From the NCBI GenBank assembly GCA_036272735.1, contig DATAYF010000458.1, positions 1 to 31,711 on the forward strand: 31,711 nucleotides of DNA, given 5' to 3'. Below, in pieces: positions 15,607 through 23,512 of the stretch; the stretch's first letter is position 1, and the number at the start of each line of letters is the position of its first letter. A model generated the notes under the pieces. The model saw only the letters and a list, made by a program, of their open reading frames with translations, did no database searches and was not told the DNA's origin. The translations under genes and the position numbers were made by a program. The stretch comes from DATAYF01 sp036272735. GTDB taxonomy: Bacteria; Chloroflexota; Ktedonobacteria; Ktedonobacterales; Ktedonobacteraceae.

Positions 15607-17061
15607 TCAAAGAGCAATCGGTTCGTCAGACCCGTTCTCTTCTCCTCTTCTCCTCTTCTCTTGTGCCTCCGCAGGCAGAATATTCTGGTTGAGGTGAAAC
15701 AGATTCGCCGGATCATACTGCCGCTTGAGAGCAGCCAGCCGGGCATAGGTGCTCAGCGGATAGGCTTCATGGACGCGCTGCTCGCCCTCGTTCCCCAGCA
15801 TGTTCGCATAGACCCCGCTGGCGTAAGGAGCCAGCGCCTGCCAGACGTGCTCGGTGCGGGCGTGCAGGTCCGCTGGATCGATGGAGGGTGGCGGTCCGAA
15901 GTGAGTGACCATCACCATGGCCTGTGTATCGCGGTGGGCGAAGGCCGTCGCATCGGCGGCCACCCGGCTCATAGCTCCCCCCAGCAGGCGTAGTTGGATC
16001 AGCGTTGCAGGGGACATGACCGCATGGGCGGCTTCCGCCAGCGCCTGCACCATCTCCTCGGATGGCCGGTCGAATAACTGCGAGCGCACATGATGCTGCA
16101 AGCCACGAATCTCGGCGGCCTCGGCCAGGTGGAAGATGGTCGGATAGGGCATAGGAGCCACCAGGTCAGCGAGGACTGGTCCCAGCGTGCGCAACGGGGC
16201 CACGACCCGTCCACCCTCTGCCAGGTTTCCCGTGTAGCACAGCAAGAGCGCGACCACCGGGGTGCCCTGTTTGTCAGGCGGAATGAAGGGGGCGGGCGGA
16301 GCGGGCATGAGCAGCGCCTGGGATGTGAGTTCCTCGGGGGCCGCCGATGCGAGTCGGGCATAGGCTTGCAGGATGGGTTCGGCCTCGCTCGCCTCATAGA
16401 AGACCGCGCCGCCCAGGATGGTCCCGCCAGGGTGCAGGTCCACCTCGAAGGCCGTCGCCACGCCGAAGTTGCCCCCACCACCGCGCAGTCCCCAGAATAG
16501 CTCGCCGTGCTCGTCCGCGCTGGCCCGCAGGAACTGGCCATCCGCTGTGACCAACTCCACCGCACGCAGGTGGTCGATCGCCAGGCCGTATTTGCACACC
16601 ATCCAGCCGATGCCCCCACCGAGCAGCAGTCCTCCCACCCCTACGGTGGCCGTGTCGCCCGCCGTGAGGACCAGGCCAGAGGGCTGGAGCGCGTTCGACA
16701 CTTCGCCCCAGGTGAGGCCCGGTTCGATACGGGCAGTACATCGTTCTGGATCAATGCGGATGGCCTTCATGCAGGAGAGATCGAGCACCATACCGCCCTC
16801 GTTGGTGCCGTAGCCGGCAACGCTGTGGCCTCCACTGCGCACGGACAGCGGCAGCGCCTGCTCGCGGGCGAAATGGACGGCGGCGATGACATCTTCCACG
16901 CCTGCGCAGCGCACGATCAGGGCAGGATGGCGATCAAAGGCGCCATTCCAGACCCCTCGTGCGGCCTCATAGTCCGGGTTCTCTGGAAGATGCAGCTCTC
17001 CCCGCAGGCGCGAGGCCAGCGCCCGCGTCGCCTGCTCCTCCGCTACCTCTGTTGTGTCCAT
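15607..17061 (-). CDS. FAD-linked oxidoreductase (berberine-bridge type)
   Basis: The 484-residue protein has an FAD_binding_4 domain (~45-210) and a C-terminal BBE segment. His79 in RSGGHSVAGYG is the expected covalent FAD attachment site. The second, cysteinyl site of bicovalent enzymes is absent, since that region reads GDTATVGVGG. GLRGGGGNFGVAT (191-203) is typical of the FAD domain, and YDPANLFHLNQNI (449-461) is the BBE signature. Such enzymes oxidise alcohols, sugars or secondary metabolites with O2 as acceptor; the substrate is unknown. No signal peptide is seen. Its stop lies next to the transposase remnant, so its natural downstream neighbour may have been displaced. Confidence 0.9.
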   Translation of the reverse strand: MDTTEVAEEQATRALASRLRGELHLPENPDYEAARGVWNGAFDRHPALIVRCAGVEDVIAAVHFAREQALPLSVRSGGHSVAGYGTNEGGMVLDLSCMKAIRIDPERCTARIEPGLTWGEVSNALQPSGLVLTAGDTATVGVGGLLLGGGIGWMVCKYGLAIDHLRAVELVTADGQFLRASADEHGELFWGLRGGGGNFGVATAFEVDLHPGGTILGGAVFYEASEAEPILQAYARLASAAPEELTSQALLMPAPPAPFIPPDKQGTPVVALLLCYTGNLAEGGRVVAPLRTLGPVLADLVAPMPYPTIFHLAEAAEIRGLQHHVRSQLFDRPSEEMVQALAEAAHAVMSPATLIQLRLLGGAMSRVAADATAFAHRDTQAMVMVTHFGPPPSIDPADLHARTEHVWQALAPYASGVYANMLGNEGEQRVHEAYPLSTYARLAALKRQYDPANLFHLNQNILPAEAQEKRRRGEENGSDEPIAL

Positions 17062-17335
17062 ACTGCTTCGTCCGTGGGGATCGTGATGAGCAGCGCCTTG
17101 CGTATGCTATGACATCGATTCTTTCCTTCCATTCTCTTCTTTTCTCTCTCTTTAGCGGCTCAAAGCCCTGTAGAAGCCAGTGGCGTTGCCGACTTTCTCC
17201 CATCGAATGATCTCATTGCCCTACTCTTCTGCCTTCATGTGCAGTGAGATAGTTTTTATCACTGCGGCGTAAGACCCCCTGGCTTCAGCTATGGGGATGT
17301 AAGCCGCCAACAGGCTTGTGAAGCCTGTTGAATGG

Positions 17336-17364
17336 TTGACTGTGAACACATAATGTGCTAGAAT
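17336..17364 (+). promoter_or_regulatory. Strong promoter inside the IS605-like relic
   Basis: TTGACT (17336-17341), exactly 17 nt, then TAGAAT (17359-17364). It points into the hairpin-rich non-coding interval; the first ATG downstream (17400) opens only a few codons. Confidence 0.75.
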
Positions 17365-17370
17365 AGATAC

Positions 17371-17590
17371 AGTTCAATTGCACATTTGAGAAGTGAATAA
17401 TGTTTGGGCGTTCCGTCATAAATCGCTTTGACGGGTAAAAACATTAGCGTGTTCGTCAAACGTGCCATTCGATACATCAGGTCTTTTAAGTGACCACCAT
17501 CCACCTGGTGTGAATGCAATGAACGTTTTAGGCTCGGTAGGAGCCTTCAGGAGCAATCCTGAGAAGCCCCCGGCTTTAGCTATGGGGTAC
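17371..17590 (+). ncRNA. Candidate omega-RNA-like (reRNA) transcript
   Basis: Downstream of the promoter there are nested stems: TAATGTTT (17398-17405) with 17439-17446, enclosing CCGTCA (17413-17418) with TGACGG (17429-17434). Near the 3' end three hairpins follow one another: GGCTC/GAGCC (17531-17545), TCAGGA-GCAA-TCCTGA with a GNRA loop (17547-17562), and the element-end hairpin (17567-17587). In TnpB systems the RNA scaffold covers the right end of the element and the guide is the flanking DNA just beyond it. Here the guide would start near 17591. No TnpB is in the window, so any activity would need one in trans. Transcript ends are estimates. Confidence 0.5.
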
Positions 17591-17661
17591 TTCACGTATG
17601 GATGCAAGAGAGACGCTCCGGCTCCGGGCTGTCAGGTGAAAAGTTTAGTCATCCCTTCTGT

Positions 17662-18075
17662 TCAGGCGACTTCCGATGCCTGTTTTGTCTCTTGAGCCTG
17701 GGTGGCCAGGCGGCGGGAGGCGATGTATTGCCAGACCAGCACGATGATGGTGACCACAAAGAGGACGAGCGCTCCGAATTCATCACCCCGATCTTCGGGA
17801 TCGCCGAATTCCAAAAACAACCCCAGGACTTTAATCGCCAGGGCAAGAACGGCGAAGACCATGGGCATGACCGTACGAGAGTATTTGTTGCGTCCAATCA
17901 GATACCAGACGAAGGCTATCAGCGCAAGGACCGCCAGCAAGACCTCGTCCACAATGTGTGAGGGTTGGGCGATTTCGGCTGGCAGATCCGAGAAAAACGA
18001 GAGGCCACTGATGGCGATAATACCCACACCAAGCAGATTGTAGCCACGATTGAGTGCGCCACGAACGGTGATCAT
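17662..18075 (-). CDS. Small multi-pass membrane protein of unknown function
   Basis: The 137-residue protein has four hydrophobic segments: about 13-30, 45-63, 71-90 and 102-121 from the chosen start. Acidic loops (EFGDPEDRGDEFG) separate the last two, and the C-terminus is polar. I do not recognise the family; it may be a general membrane protein or a stress-related one. The start at 18075 (MITVRGALNRG) is preferred because AAAGGA lies about 7-12 nt upstream. An ATG at 18114 would add 13 residues without a ribosome site. It lies between the IS605-like relic and the cupin gene on the same strand as both large neighbours. Confidence 0.7.
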   Translation of the reverse strand: MITVRGALNRGYNLLGVGIIAISGLSFFSDLPAEIAQPSHIVDEVLLAVLALIAFVWYLIGRNKYSRTVMPMVFAVLALAIKVLGLFLEFGDPEDRGDEFGALVLFVVTIIVLVWQYIASRRLATQAQETKQASEVA

Positions 18076-18172
18076 AGTACATTCCTTTCCTGCTCCGCGC
18101 TCATACCAAAACACAGAGCAACCAGCCTGATAAATTCTTTCTGAAGATCATGTATTTTCCTGGATGGCATTG

Positions 18173-18211
18173 CACCTGGCACTCTGATCACCAAGGTCAG
18201 AGTGCCAGGTG
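18173..18211. terminator. Perfect 15-bp palindrome between the cupin and membrane-protein genes
   Basis: 18173-18187 and 18197-18211 are exact reverse complements, and two further inner pairs leave a 5-nt loop. It lies after the cupin stop in the minus direction and before the membrane protein start. No U tract follows on the minus strand; six A residues flank the plus side. Terminator or binding-site roles are both possible. The rest of 18076-18388 shows nothing recognisable. Confidence 0.5.
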
Positions 18212-18388
18212 ATGAAAAAATCTTGTGAGAGGTTCTTACATGCTTGCCTTTCTCAATTTCTGCTGGCTTTTCCCGGGATTGCTGTGAATTGTCGTAGAGA
18301 TTTTAAGAAGTCTTGCTAGCTCATTTACTTCTATTGAGAGCGTACCCGAACAAGGAGGCAGAATGAATAGCAGGGGTCTATCACAGAT

Positions 18389-18853
18389 CTACTGGCTGAG
18401 AGGTGGTCCGACCACCTCAGAGGAATACTTCTGAGCGATCGGCAGCACCTGACTCATATCAAGTAGTGAGGATACCTGGCTTAATGCTTGAAAGAAGCCA
18501 TCCATCCCACCGGGTGTAAAGAAGGCGAGCATTCTGCCTGTCTGCGTGCCCACGTTTTGCCAGGTATGGGCTATCCCCCTGGGAACGAAACAAAACGTTC
18601 CTGACGTTGCCTTGAGCAGGCGATCACCGATTTTGACCAGAAATTCCCCTTCCAAAATGTAGAGGACCTCGTCGTTCTGGTGATGAATATGTTCAGGTGG
18701 CCCAGCCTTCGGTGCCACTGTGTCCTCAAGGACATCACATACTCCTCCGGTCTGTTCGCCAACTGCCTTAAACAGGAGCAATTCGTCGGGACCCATCTGA
18801 ATCACTGTACCTTCACCTCCTGGTAGATAGATCACGTTGCTCTGGTTGATCAT
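18389..18853 (-). CDS. Cupin-domain protein (quercetin dioxygenase-like)
   Basis: The 154-residue protein is a single cupin barrel. Motif 1 reads PPEHIHHQNDEVLYILEGEF (52-71), with the metal-binding histidines and glutamate. Motif 2 reads FVPRGIAHTWQN (88-99) with the last histidine. Single-domain cupins bind a divalent metal and act as dioxygenases, isomerases or ligand sensors; no substrate can be deduced. An AAAGGAG site lies about 8 nt before the ATG. It lies 253 nt downstream of the LuxR regulator on the same strand, so it could be a target or partner, but there is no direct evidence. Confidence 0.88.
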   Translation of the reverse strand: MINQSNVIYLPGGEGTVIQMGPDELLLFKAVGEQTGGVCDVLEDTVAPKAGPPEHIHHQNDEVLYILEGEFLVKIGDRLLKATSGTFCFVPRGIAHTWQNVGTQTGRMLAFFTPGGMDGFFQALSQVSSLLDMSQVLPIAQKYSSEVVGPPLSQ

Positions 18854-19106
18854 CGCTTTTTCTCCTTTCGTTCTCGCTGCGAAAAATGTGTCGTGTCATT
18901 GCTGTGTTGGAGATCACGTCTCGGTGAGCCGCACACGTTGAAACTGCCTGTGGTGCGACGTACGCTCGTCCTCTCATTCACGCTGTTTCTGTTCCGCTTC
19001 GTTTCCGTGACCTCCAAGCACAGTGTAGCGGAGGAAAGGGTTGAGATGCAGTAGACCGAAGTTGTATCTGAGGGGTTTATTTTTTGCGCAGGGGATCAGA
19101 GACGTG

Positions 19107-22100
19107 TTAGAGCAGATGGAGTGCCCGTGCATGGGCTACGGCCTGGGTGCGGCTTTGCGCGTCCAGTTTGCCACAGATGTTGGAGACGTGTTTCTTCACC
19201 GTACCCAGACTGAGAACCAGACGACGAGCGATCTCACGGTTAGAGGCCCCTGCACTGAGCAAGTGGAGCACCTCGCGCTCGCGCCGGGTCAGGGATTCCA
19301 CCAGCGCCTGATTGGGAGAGTCATCAGGCGCTGCATCCAGGACGTGCGGATCGCCAAAGGCAGAGAGCAACCTGGTAACATAGCCGGGCAGCAAGCCACG
19401 CGCCTGGATCTTCTGCAGGAGGATCTGCATGGGGGGTCCCTCATCCGCGAAGAGGCGGATGTAGCCCTCCGGTTCGGCTCGCTTGAGGGCATCATGCAAC
19501 GTGGAGAGCGCCTCGTCTCGCTTGCTCTGAGCATCGAGCGTCAGAGCCTGCAGGATGAGAATCTCCAGCATGCTTCTCACGCGTGCTTTCGCCTTGGCCT
19601 CCTTGCGGAGGCGATCCAGCAAGGGCAGCATCTCCTGGAGCCAGGGGCCTGCCGGGTCTGCGCGCCCCTGGGTCAGGCGCACGCGTACCAGCGTGAGATA
19701 TTCCCGCTCACGCGGATAGAACACCTCAGCATCATCGCAGGAGAGACCACTGGCATCAGCCCAGGAGACAGCCGCCGAGAGCTTGTCCTGCGCCAATGCG
19801 ATCTGTGCGCGCACCACATCCCCAAGCGCTTTCAGAGAGAGGGGAAAGTGGCGCGTCTCAGCCAGGTGCATGAAGGCGTCCAGGAGCGCAAGGGCAGGGC
19901 TATGCGCACCCCGGGCCAGGTGGAGGCGAACCAGGGTGAGGGAACCAAGCAGCAGATCATCTCCGTACACCGAGCGCTTCCCACGGATCTGTTCCATCCC
20001 CTGCCCCAGGAGCCGTTCGGCTTCGTCCAGACGATTCCACTCACACAAGAGATCACCCAGTGCGAAGCAGTAGACGGCGCTGGCCGAGAGCACCTGGAGC
20101 ACCTCCCCTGGGGTAGCCTGTCCCGCTTGTTCATAGGTGGCTGAGGCCTCCCTGAGCCGTCCCTGGAGCATCTGCAAGCGTGCCAGCAGGGTCAGGCTGC
20201 GGAAATGGACCAGCCGATAGCCTGAGGCCAGCGCAGCGGCCACAGCGGCTCGCACCTGCTGCTCTGTGTTCGCTGTTACATCACCGTTCACCAGGTAGGT
20301 ATGAACCACCATCACCATCGTCGTGGCTCGCATCATCACCTGCGTTTCCGGCAACAGAACCAGGGCCTGATCAGCGAGGGTGAGTGCGTATTCGAGGTCG
20401 CCGCAGTAGCGAGCGAGGTTCGCGCGGATGGACAACGCCCAACCCAGAATGCTCGCTTGCTCGACAGAGGGCATCGCCCCAAGGGCACGTTCGCTCTCTT
20501 GCAAGCGCACCTCGGCCTCCTCTAATTGGTTGCTGAGATGGAGCGCAGCAGCATGATAGAGGCAGAGCCAGGAATGTGCGCGTCTCAATGCCTCAGGAAG
20601 TGCATTGAGCCATTCCAGGAGCAAGCGCGTCCGCCCCTGAGCGAATTCCATCGCTGCATAGCGCTCGATCAAGCGGGCAGCATGCTCGACATCGTGAGCA
20701 GCCAGGGTATGATGCACCGCTTCCATGGGCTGATCGTGCTGCTCATACCAGAGGCTAGCACGCCGATGCAACGGTGCTAGCAGTGCGGGCTGTGTCTGCT
20801 GCAAGCGACTCTGGAGCAGTTCGGCAAAGAGATGGTGATAGCGATACCAGCGCCGCTCTTCATCGAGCGGCACCACAAACAGATTCGCTCGTTCCAGGGT
20901 TTCCAGCATGGCCTGACTGTCTTCTTGCTCCGTCACCGCGTCGCAAAGCGAGCCGCAGAGACGCTCCAGGATGCAAGTATGCAGCAGAAACAAGAGCACT
21001 GAAGCGGGTTGCCGGGAAAGCACCTCCTCGGAGAGATAGTCGAGCACAAAGCGATGGCTGCCGGTAAAGGCTGCCAGAAAGGTCGAGACGTCATCCCTGC
21101 CTCGCAGAGATAGGGCTGCTAGTTGCAGACCCGCCACCCACCCTTCGGTGCGGCGTTCCAGGGCGAGCATGGCTTCAGAGGGAAGGTCGAGACCCATGAC
21201 GGCCTGCAGAAAGGTCTCGGACTCGCTACTGCTCAACTGAAAGTCAGCGGTGCGCAACTCAGTGAGTTGTCCACGAGCGCGCAAGCGTGCCAGAGGCAAC
21301 GGGGGATCGGCGCGGGTAGCCAGGACCAGGTGCATCTGCGGCGGCAGGTGGTCGAGCAGGAAGGACAGCGCGTGATGAATGGGTGCAGCATCGATGACCT
21401 GGTAATCATCGAGCACCAGGGCGAAGTCCCCTCCCTGGCGATTCAGCAGGTCGTTGGTAAGGACGGCAAGAGCCTTCTGGAGGGGCGTGGAAGGTCGCGC
21501 CTGGAGCAAGGCCAGGATGTGCATGTCGAGATCAGGGTCGTGCACCTGCAAGGCGGCAAGCAGGTAGGTGAGGAAGCGGACGGGATCATTGTCCTCTGGT
21601 TCGAGCGAAAGCCAGGAAACAGGCATATTCCTCTCGGCCAACCATTGCGTCAGCAGGGTCGTTTTGCCGTATCCTGCAGGAGCCGAGAGAAGTGTCAGTG
21701 CGCCCGTCATGCCCTGCTGAAGACGCTCGATGAGGTAGGAGCGGGAAACCAAACGGTTGCGCGGATAAGGCTGATGAAGCTTCGTTGTCAGCAATGGATC
21801 ACCCGGCAGGCGCGCCTGCGCCAGCAGAAGCGGGGAAGTCTCTGCTTCTCCAGTCGCTTGATCATCACGGCCCGCTTCCTCCTGAGGCATGCGCTGCTCA
21901 TTCCCAGGGAGGGAGGAGGGTGCAGCAGGCGGAAAGGCGGCAGCAATCTCCTCTAAACGAGCCAGAGTGAGGGTTGTACTGCGACCCAGGTATTTCTTCA
22001 TCATCCTGGAACCAACTCTGCGATAGGCATACCAGTACTGCTCCCCTCGTGGTCGGGCTTCCTTGCGAACCGTCAGTTGCCCCTGTTGCCCCTGAAAGGA

Positions 22101-22241
22101 GAAGGCAGAAATACTCTCCAGCCAGGTCACCCACTGCTCCTCATCGCCTGCGAGAGGAAAGAACTGTTCCTTGCCCTGTTCGTCCAGTTCGTAGAGCCGG
22201 CGATCAGCGCGCCAGATCAACGTGCGATGAGACGTCGCCAT
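19107..22241 (-). CDS. LuxR-family ATP-dependent transcriptional regulator (MalT type)
   Basis: The 1044-residue protein has the layout of a large STAND/LAL regulator. Residues 1-105 are an extra N-terminal module (WYAYRRVGSRMMKKYLGRSTTLT) that I cannot name. An NTPase follows with Walker A APAGYGKTT (187-195) and Walker B ALVLDDY (274-280). Residues ~490-960 are helical TPR-like repeats. The C-terminal LuxR helix-turn-helix (984-1044) reads LTRREREVLHLL then SNREIARRLVLSLGTVKKHVSNI. MalT-type proteins bind an inducer through the repeats, oligomerise with ATP and activate promoters. The inducer is unknown. An inverted repeat around its own -10 box (22267-22312) suggests autoregulation. The strong shine of Chloroflexota expansions of this family fits the host. 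Confidence 0.93.
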   Translation of the reverse strand: MATSHRTLIWRADRRLYELDEQGKEQFFPLAGDEEQWVTWLESISAFSFQGQQGQLTVRKEARPRGEQYWYAYRRVGSRMMKKYLGRSTTLTLARLEEIAAAFPPAAPSSLPGNEQRMPQEEAGRDDQATGEAETSPLLLAQARLPGDPLLTTKLHQPYPRNRLVSRSYLIERLQQGMTGALTLLSAPAGYGKTTLLTQWLAERNMPVSWLSLEPEDNDPVRFLTYLLAALQVHDPDLDMHILALLQARPSTPLQKALAVLTNDLLNRQGGDFALVLDDYQVIDAAPIHHALSFLLDHLPPQMHLVLATRADPPLPLARLRARGQLTELRTADFQLSSSESETFLQAVMGLDLPSEAMLALERRTEGWVAGLQLAALSLRGRDDVSTFLAAFTGSHRFVLDYLSEEVLSRQPASVLLFLLHTCILERLCGSLCDAVTEQEDSQAMLETLERANLFVVPLDEERRWYRYHHLFAELLQSRLQQTQPALLAPLHRRASLWYEQHDQPMEAVHHTLAAHDVEHAARLIERYAAMEFAQGRTRLLLEWLNALPEALRRAHSWLCLYHAAALHLSNQLEEAEVRLQESERALGAMPSVEQASILGWALSIRANLARYCGDLEYALTLADQALVLLPETQVMMRATTMVMVVHTYLVNGDVTANTEQQVRAAVAAALASGYRLVHFRSLTLLARLQMLQGRLREASATYEQAGQATPGEVLQVLSASAVYCFALGDLLCEWNRLDEAERLLGQGMEQIRGKRSVYGDDLLLGSLTLVRLHLARGAHSPALALLDAFMHLAETRHFPLSLKALGDVVRAQIALAQDKLSAAVSWADASGLSCDDAEVFYPREREYLTLVRVRLTQGRADPAGPWLQEMLPLLDRLRKEAKAKARVRSMLEILILQALTLDAQSKRDEALSTLHDALKRAEPEGYIRLFADEGPPMQILLQKIQARGLLPGYVTRLLSAFGDPHVLDAAPDDSPNQALVESLTRREREVLHLLSAGASNREIARRLVLSLGTVKKHVSNICGKLDAQSRTQAVAHARALHLL

Positions 22242-22266
22242 TGGCTGTGTCCTTCTTCTGCTCCTG

Positions 22267-22312
22267 TGCTACCCAACAAGGCTCTCTCCATGAGTATACC
22301 TGTTGGGTAGCA
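22267..22312 (-). promoter_or_regulatory. Promoter and 12-bp palindromic operator candidate of the LuxR gene
   Basis: TGCTACCCAACA (22267-22278) and TGTTGGGTAGCA (22301-22312) form a perfect inverted repeat with a 22-bp centre. On the minus strand a TATACT -10 box (22298-22293) lies within the centre. A weak TTGCGC -35 lies 17 nt upstream, so one arm sits in the promoter spacer and the other at the start of the transcript. It ends 25 nt before the LuxR start. Confidence 0.6.
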
Positions 22313-22588
22313 GAAGCGCAAGAGGGATTCTCCCCCTCTCACCTCGCCAACCATCTTCCCTCCCCAAAGGTGTTTCCTAATCGGTAGCACTACTACAGCA
22401 AGGGGAGCCTTTTTCACTCTCTATGCGGCCTGAGACGCCTATCTCGCGGTGTTGATGATCGACGAACTGGGTCGAACCACCAGATCTGTCAGGTCCATGT
22501 TGTCACTGGCTCCTGTTTGAGAGAAAGCAGCCATGTTATGGACCTCGTGCACTTTTGATGATTTGGGAGTACATCTTCCTTCGAGATG
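22313..22588. other. Intergenic stretch without recognised gene
   Basis: Between the LuxR promoter and the transposase tail at 22589 no convincing frame, RNA gene or repeat is seen. An open frame upstream of and fused in frame to plsY (from 22533) lacks a ribosome site and crosses the IS remnant, so it is not regarded as coding. Confidence 0.5.
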
Positions 22589-22627
22589 CTTGAAGAAAAG
22601 CTCATCAAGGAAAGATTACCGTCATAG
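22589..22627 (+). pseudogene. Second copy of the transposase 3' end
   Basis: 22589-22614 is identical over 26 bp to the reverse complement of 14115-14140, the last codons of the decayed transposase. The frame continues to a stop at 22625-22627 and reads LEEKLIKERLPS, against LEEKLIKESLPT in the first copy. No clear upstream homology survives, so this is a tail fragment of a related element in plus orientation. Confidence 0.7.
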
Positions 22628-22680
22628 TTTTTTGCATGCCCTATCTATCCCAGTCGTCCCGGTACCTCCTACGTCCTTAT

Positions 22681-22733
22681 GCCGAAACCCAACGCCGCTG
22701 GCGCGGCTAGCGCTATGCGCTCAGGTTTTCGGA
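22681..22733. repeat. Palindromic intergenic repeat, copy 2 (plsY leader)
   Basis: Its reverse complement aligns with 3919-3970: TCCGAA, CCTG, AGCGC, then AGCGCTAGCC and GGCGT in the same order, ending in a GGTTTCGG-type arm. The element is itself an imperfect palindrome. It ends 75 nt before the plsY start. Confidence 0.7.
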
Positions 22734-22808
22734 GAGGTAGTACTAGTAATTTGGAAGAAACCTGATTATAATGGGGCCAGGACGTTGATTATACCAAAGG
22801 AGGCTACG

Positions 22809-23501
22809 ATGCCTGGTCTTATCGGTTCACTCTTGCTCGTCGCGGTCGTCGCGTATTTGTGGGGTTCCATTCCCTCTGGCTACTGGATGGGAAAAATCTT
22901 ACGTGGCAAAGATTTCGATATTCGAGCGTACGGTAGCCATAAAACTGGCGCGACCAATGTGTTGCGTACGCTTGGCAAGGGACCGGCCATCATTGTGTTA
23001 GTGGTCGATCTTACCAAGGGCCTGGGCCCTACCTTACTTGCAACCTTTGTTGCTCCTTTTATGGCTGGTGGTTGGGGCATCGTGGTCGCCGGAGTCCTGG
23101 CCTTGGTTGGGCACTGCTTCCCTATTTTTATCGGCTTCAAAGGTGGGCGTGGTGTGATGACCGGTGCGGGTGCCTTGCTTGTTGCTTCCCCACTTGGTTT
23201 CCTGGTCAGCCTGATCACGACTCTGAGCACCATCGCAATCTGGCGCTACGTCTCGCTTGGCTCGATAGTCGGCGGTGCTACCGCTATCGTTTGCGGTATC
23301 CTCTTCTATTTCATCGGCCATGCCGATCCAGCCTTTATTGGCAAAATTTCACTGGCCCAGATGCTCTATATGATTATTGGTCCGGCGCTCGTCATTCTTT
23401 TCCATCACGATAACATTGGTCGGCTACTGGCTGGCAAGGAACGCAAAATCGGCCAGAAGGCCAGTGTGACCGGGGTAGCGACCTCCCAGAACAACGCCTA
23501 G
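22809..23501 (+). CDS. plsY: Acyl-phosphate glycerol-3-phosphate acyltransferase PlsY
   Basis: The 230-residue membrane enzyme acylates position 1 of glycerol-3-phosphate from acyl-phosphate, the first step of phospholipid synthesis. Visible family motifs are GSIPSGYWMGK (19-29) and YGSHKTGATNVLRTLGK (41-57), GFKGGRGVMTG in the second loop, and HHDNIGRLLAGKERKIG near the C-terminus. Several hydrophobic helices alternate with these loops. The first motif reads GSHKTGATN where GSGNIGATN is most common. ATG 22809 was chosen because AAAGGAGG lies 7 nt upstream and the protein then begins as other PlsY do; the frame extends 92 codons further but that part is not credible. pgsA converges 11 nt beyond the stop. 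Confidence 0.93.
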   Translation: MPGLIGSLLLVAVVAYLWGSIPSGYWMGKILRGKDFDIRAYGSHKTGATNVLRTLGKGPAIIVLVVDLTKGLGPTLLATFVAPFMAGGWGIVVAGVLALVGHCFPIFIGFKGGRGVMTGAGALLVASPLGFLVSLITTLSTIAIWRYVSLGSIVGGATAIVCGILFYFIGHADPAFIGKISLAQMLYMIIGPALVILFHHDNIGRLLAGKERKIGQKASVTGVATSQNNA

Positions 23502-23512
23502 CGAACGACTGG

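Larger units (their letters stand above)
17275..17590 (+). mobile_element. IS200/IS605-like relic lacking tnpA and tnpB
   Basis: Two nearly identical imperfect hairpins lie in the same orientation about 290 bp apart: 17275-17296 (CCCCCTGGCTTCAGCTATGG..) and 17567-17587 (CCCCCGGCTTTAGCTATGG..). Paired subterminal hairpins without inverted repeats are the signature of IS200/IS605 ends. The left side also has a perfect 9-bp hairpin (17309-17317/17321-17329). There is no TnpA or TnpB frame in the interval. It is therefore a non-autonomous, MITE-like derivative or a deletion remnant. Exact ends and target site cannot be fixed without comparison copies. Confidence 0.65.

Noticed and set aside
17275..17590. 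CRISPR-like or riboswitch interpretation of the hairpin-rich interval
   Set aside because: There are no regularly spaced repeats and no downstream gene in the plus direction. The paired end hairpins fit IS200/IS605 ends better.
22533..22808. A 92-codon N-terminal extension of plsY
   Set aside because: It lacks a ribosome site, crosses the transposase tail and the palindromic repeat, and PlsY proteins begin at the ATG with AAAGGAGG at 22809.
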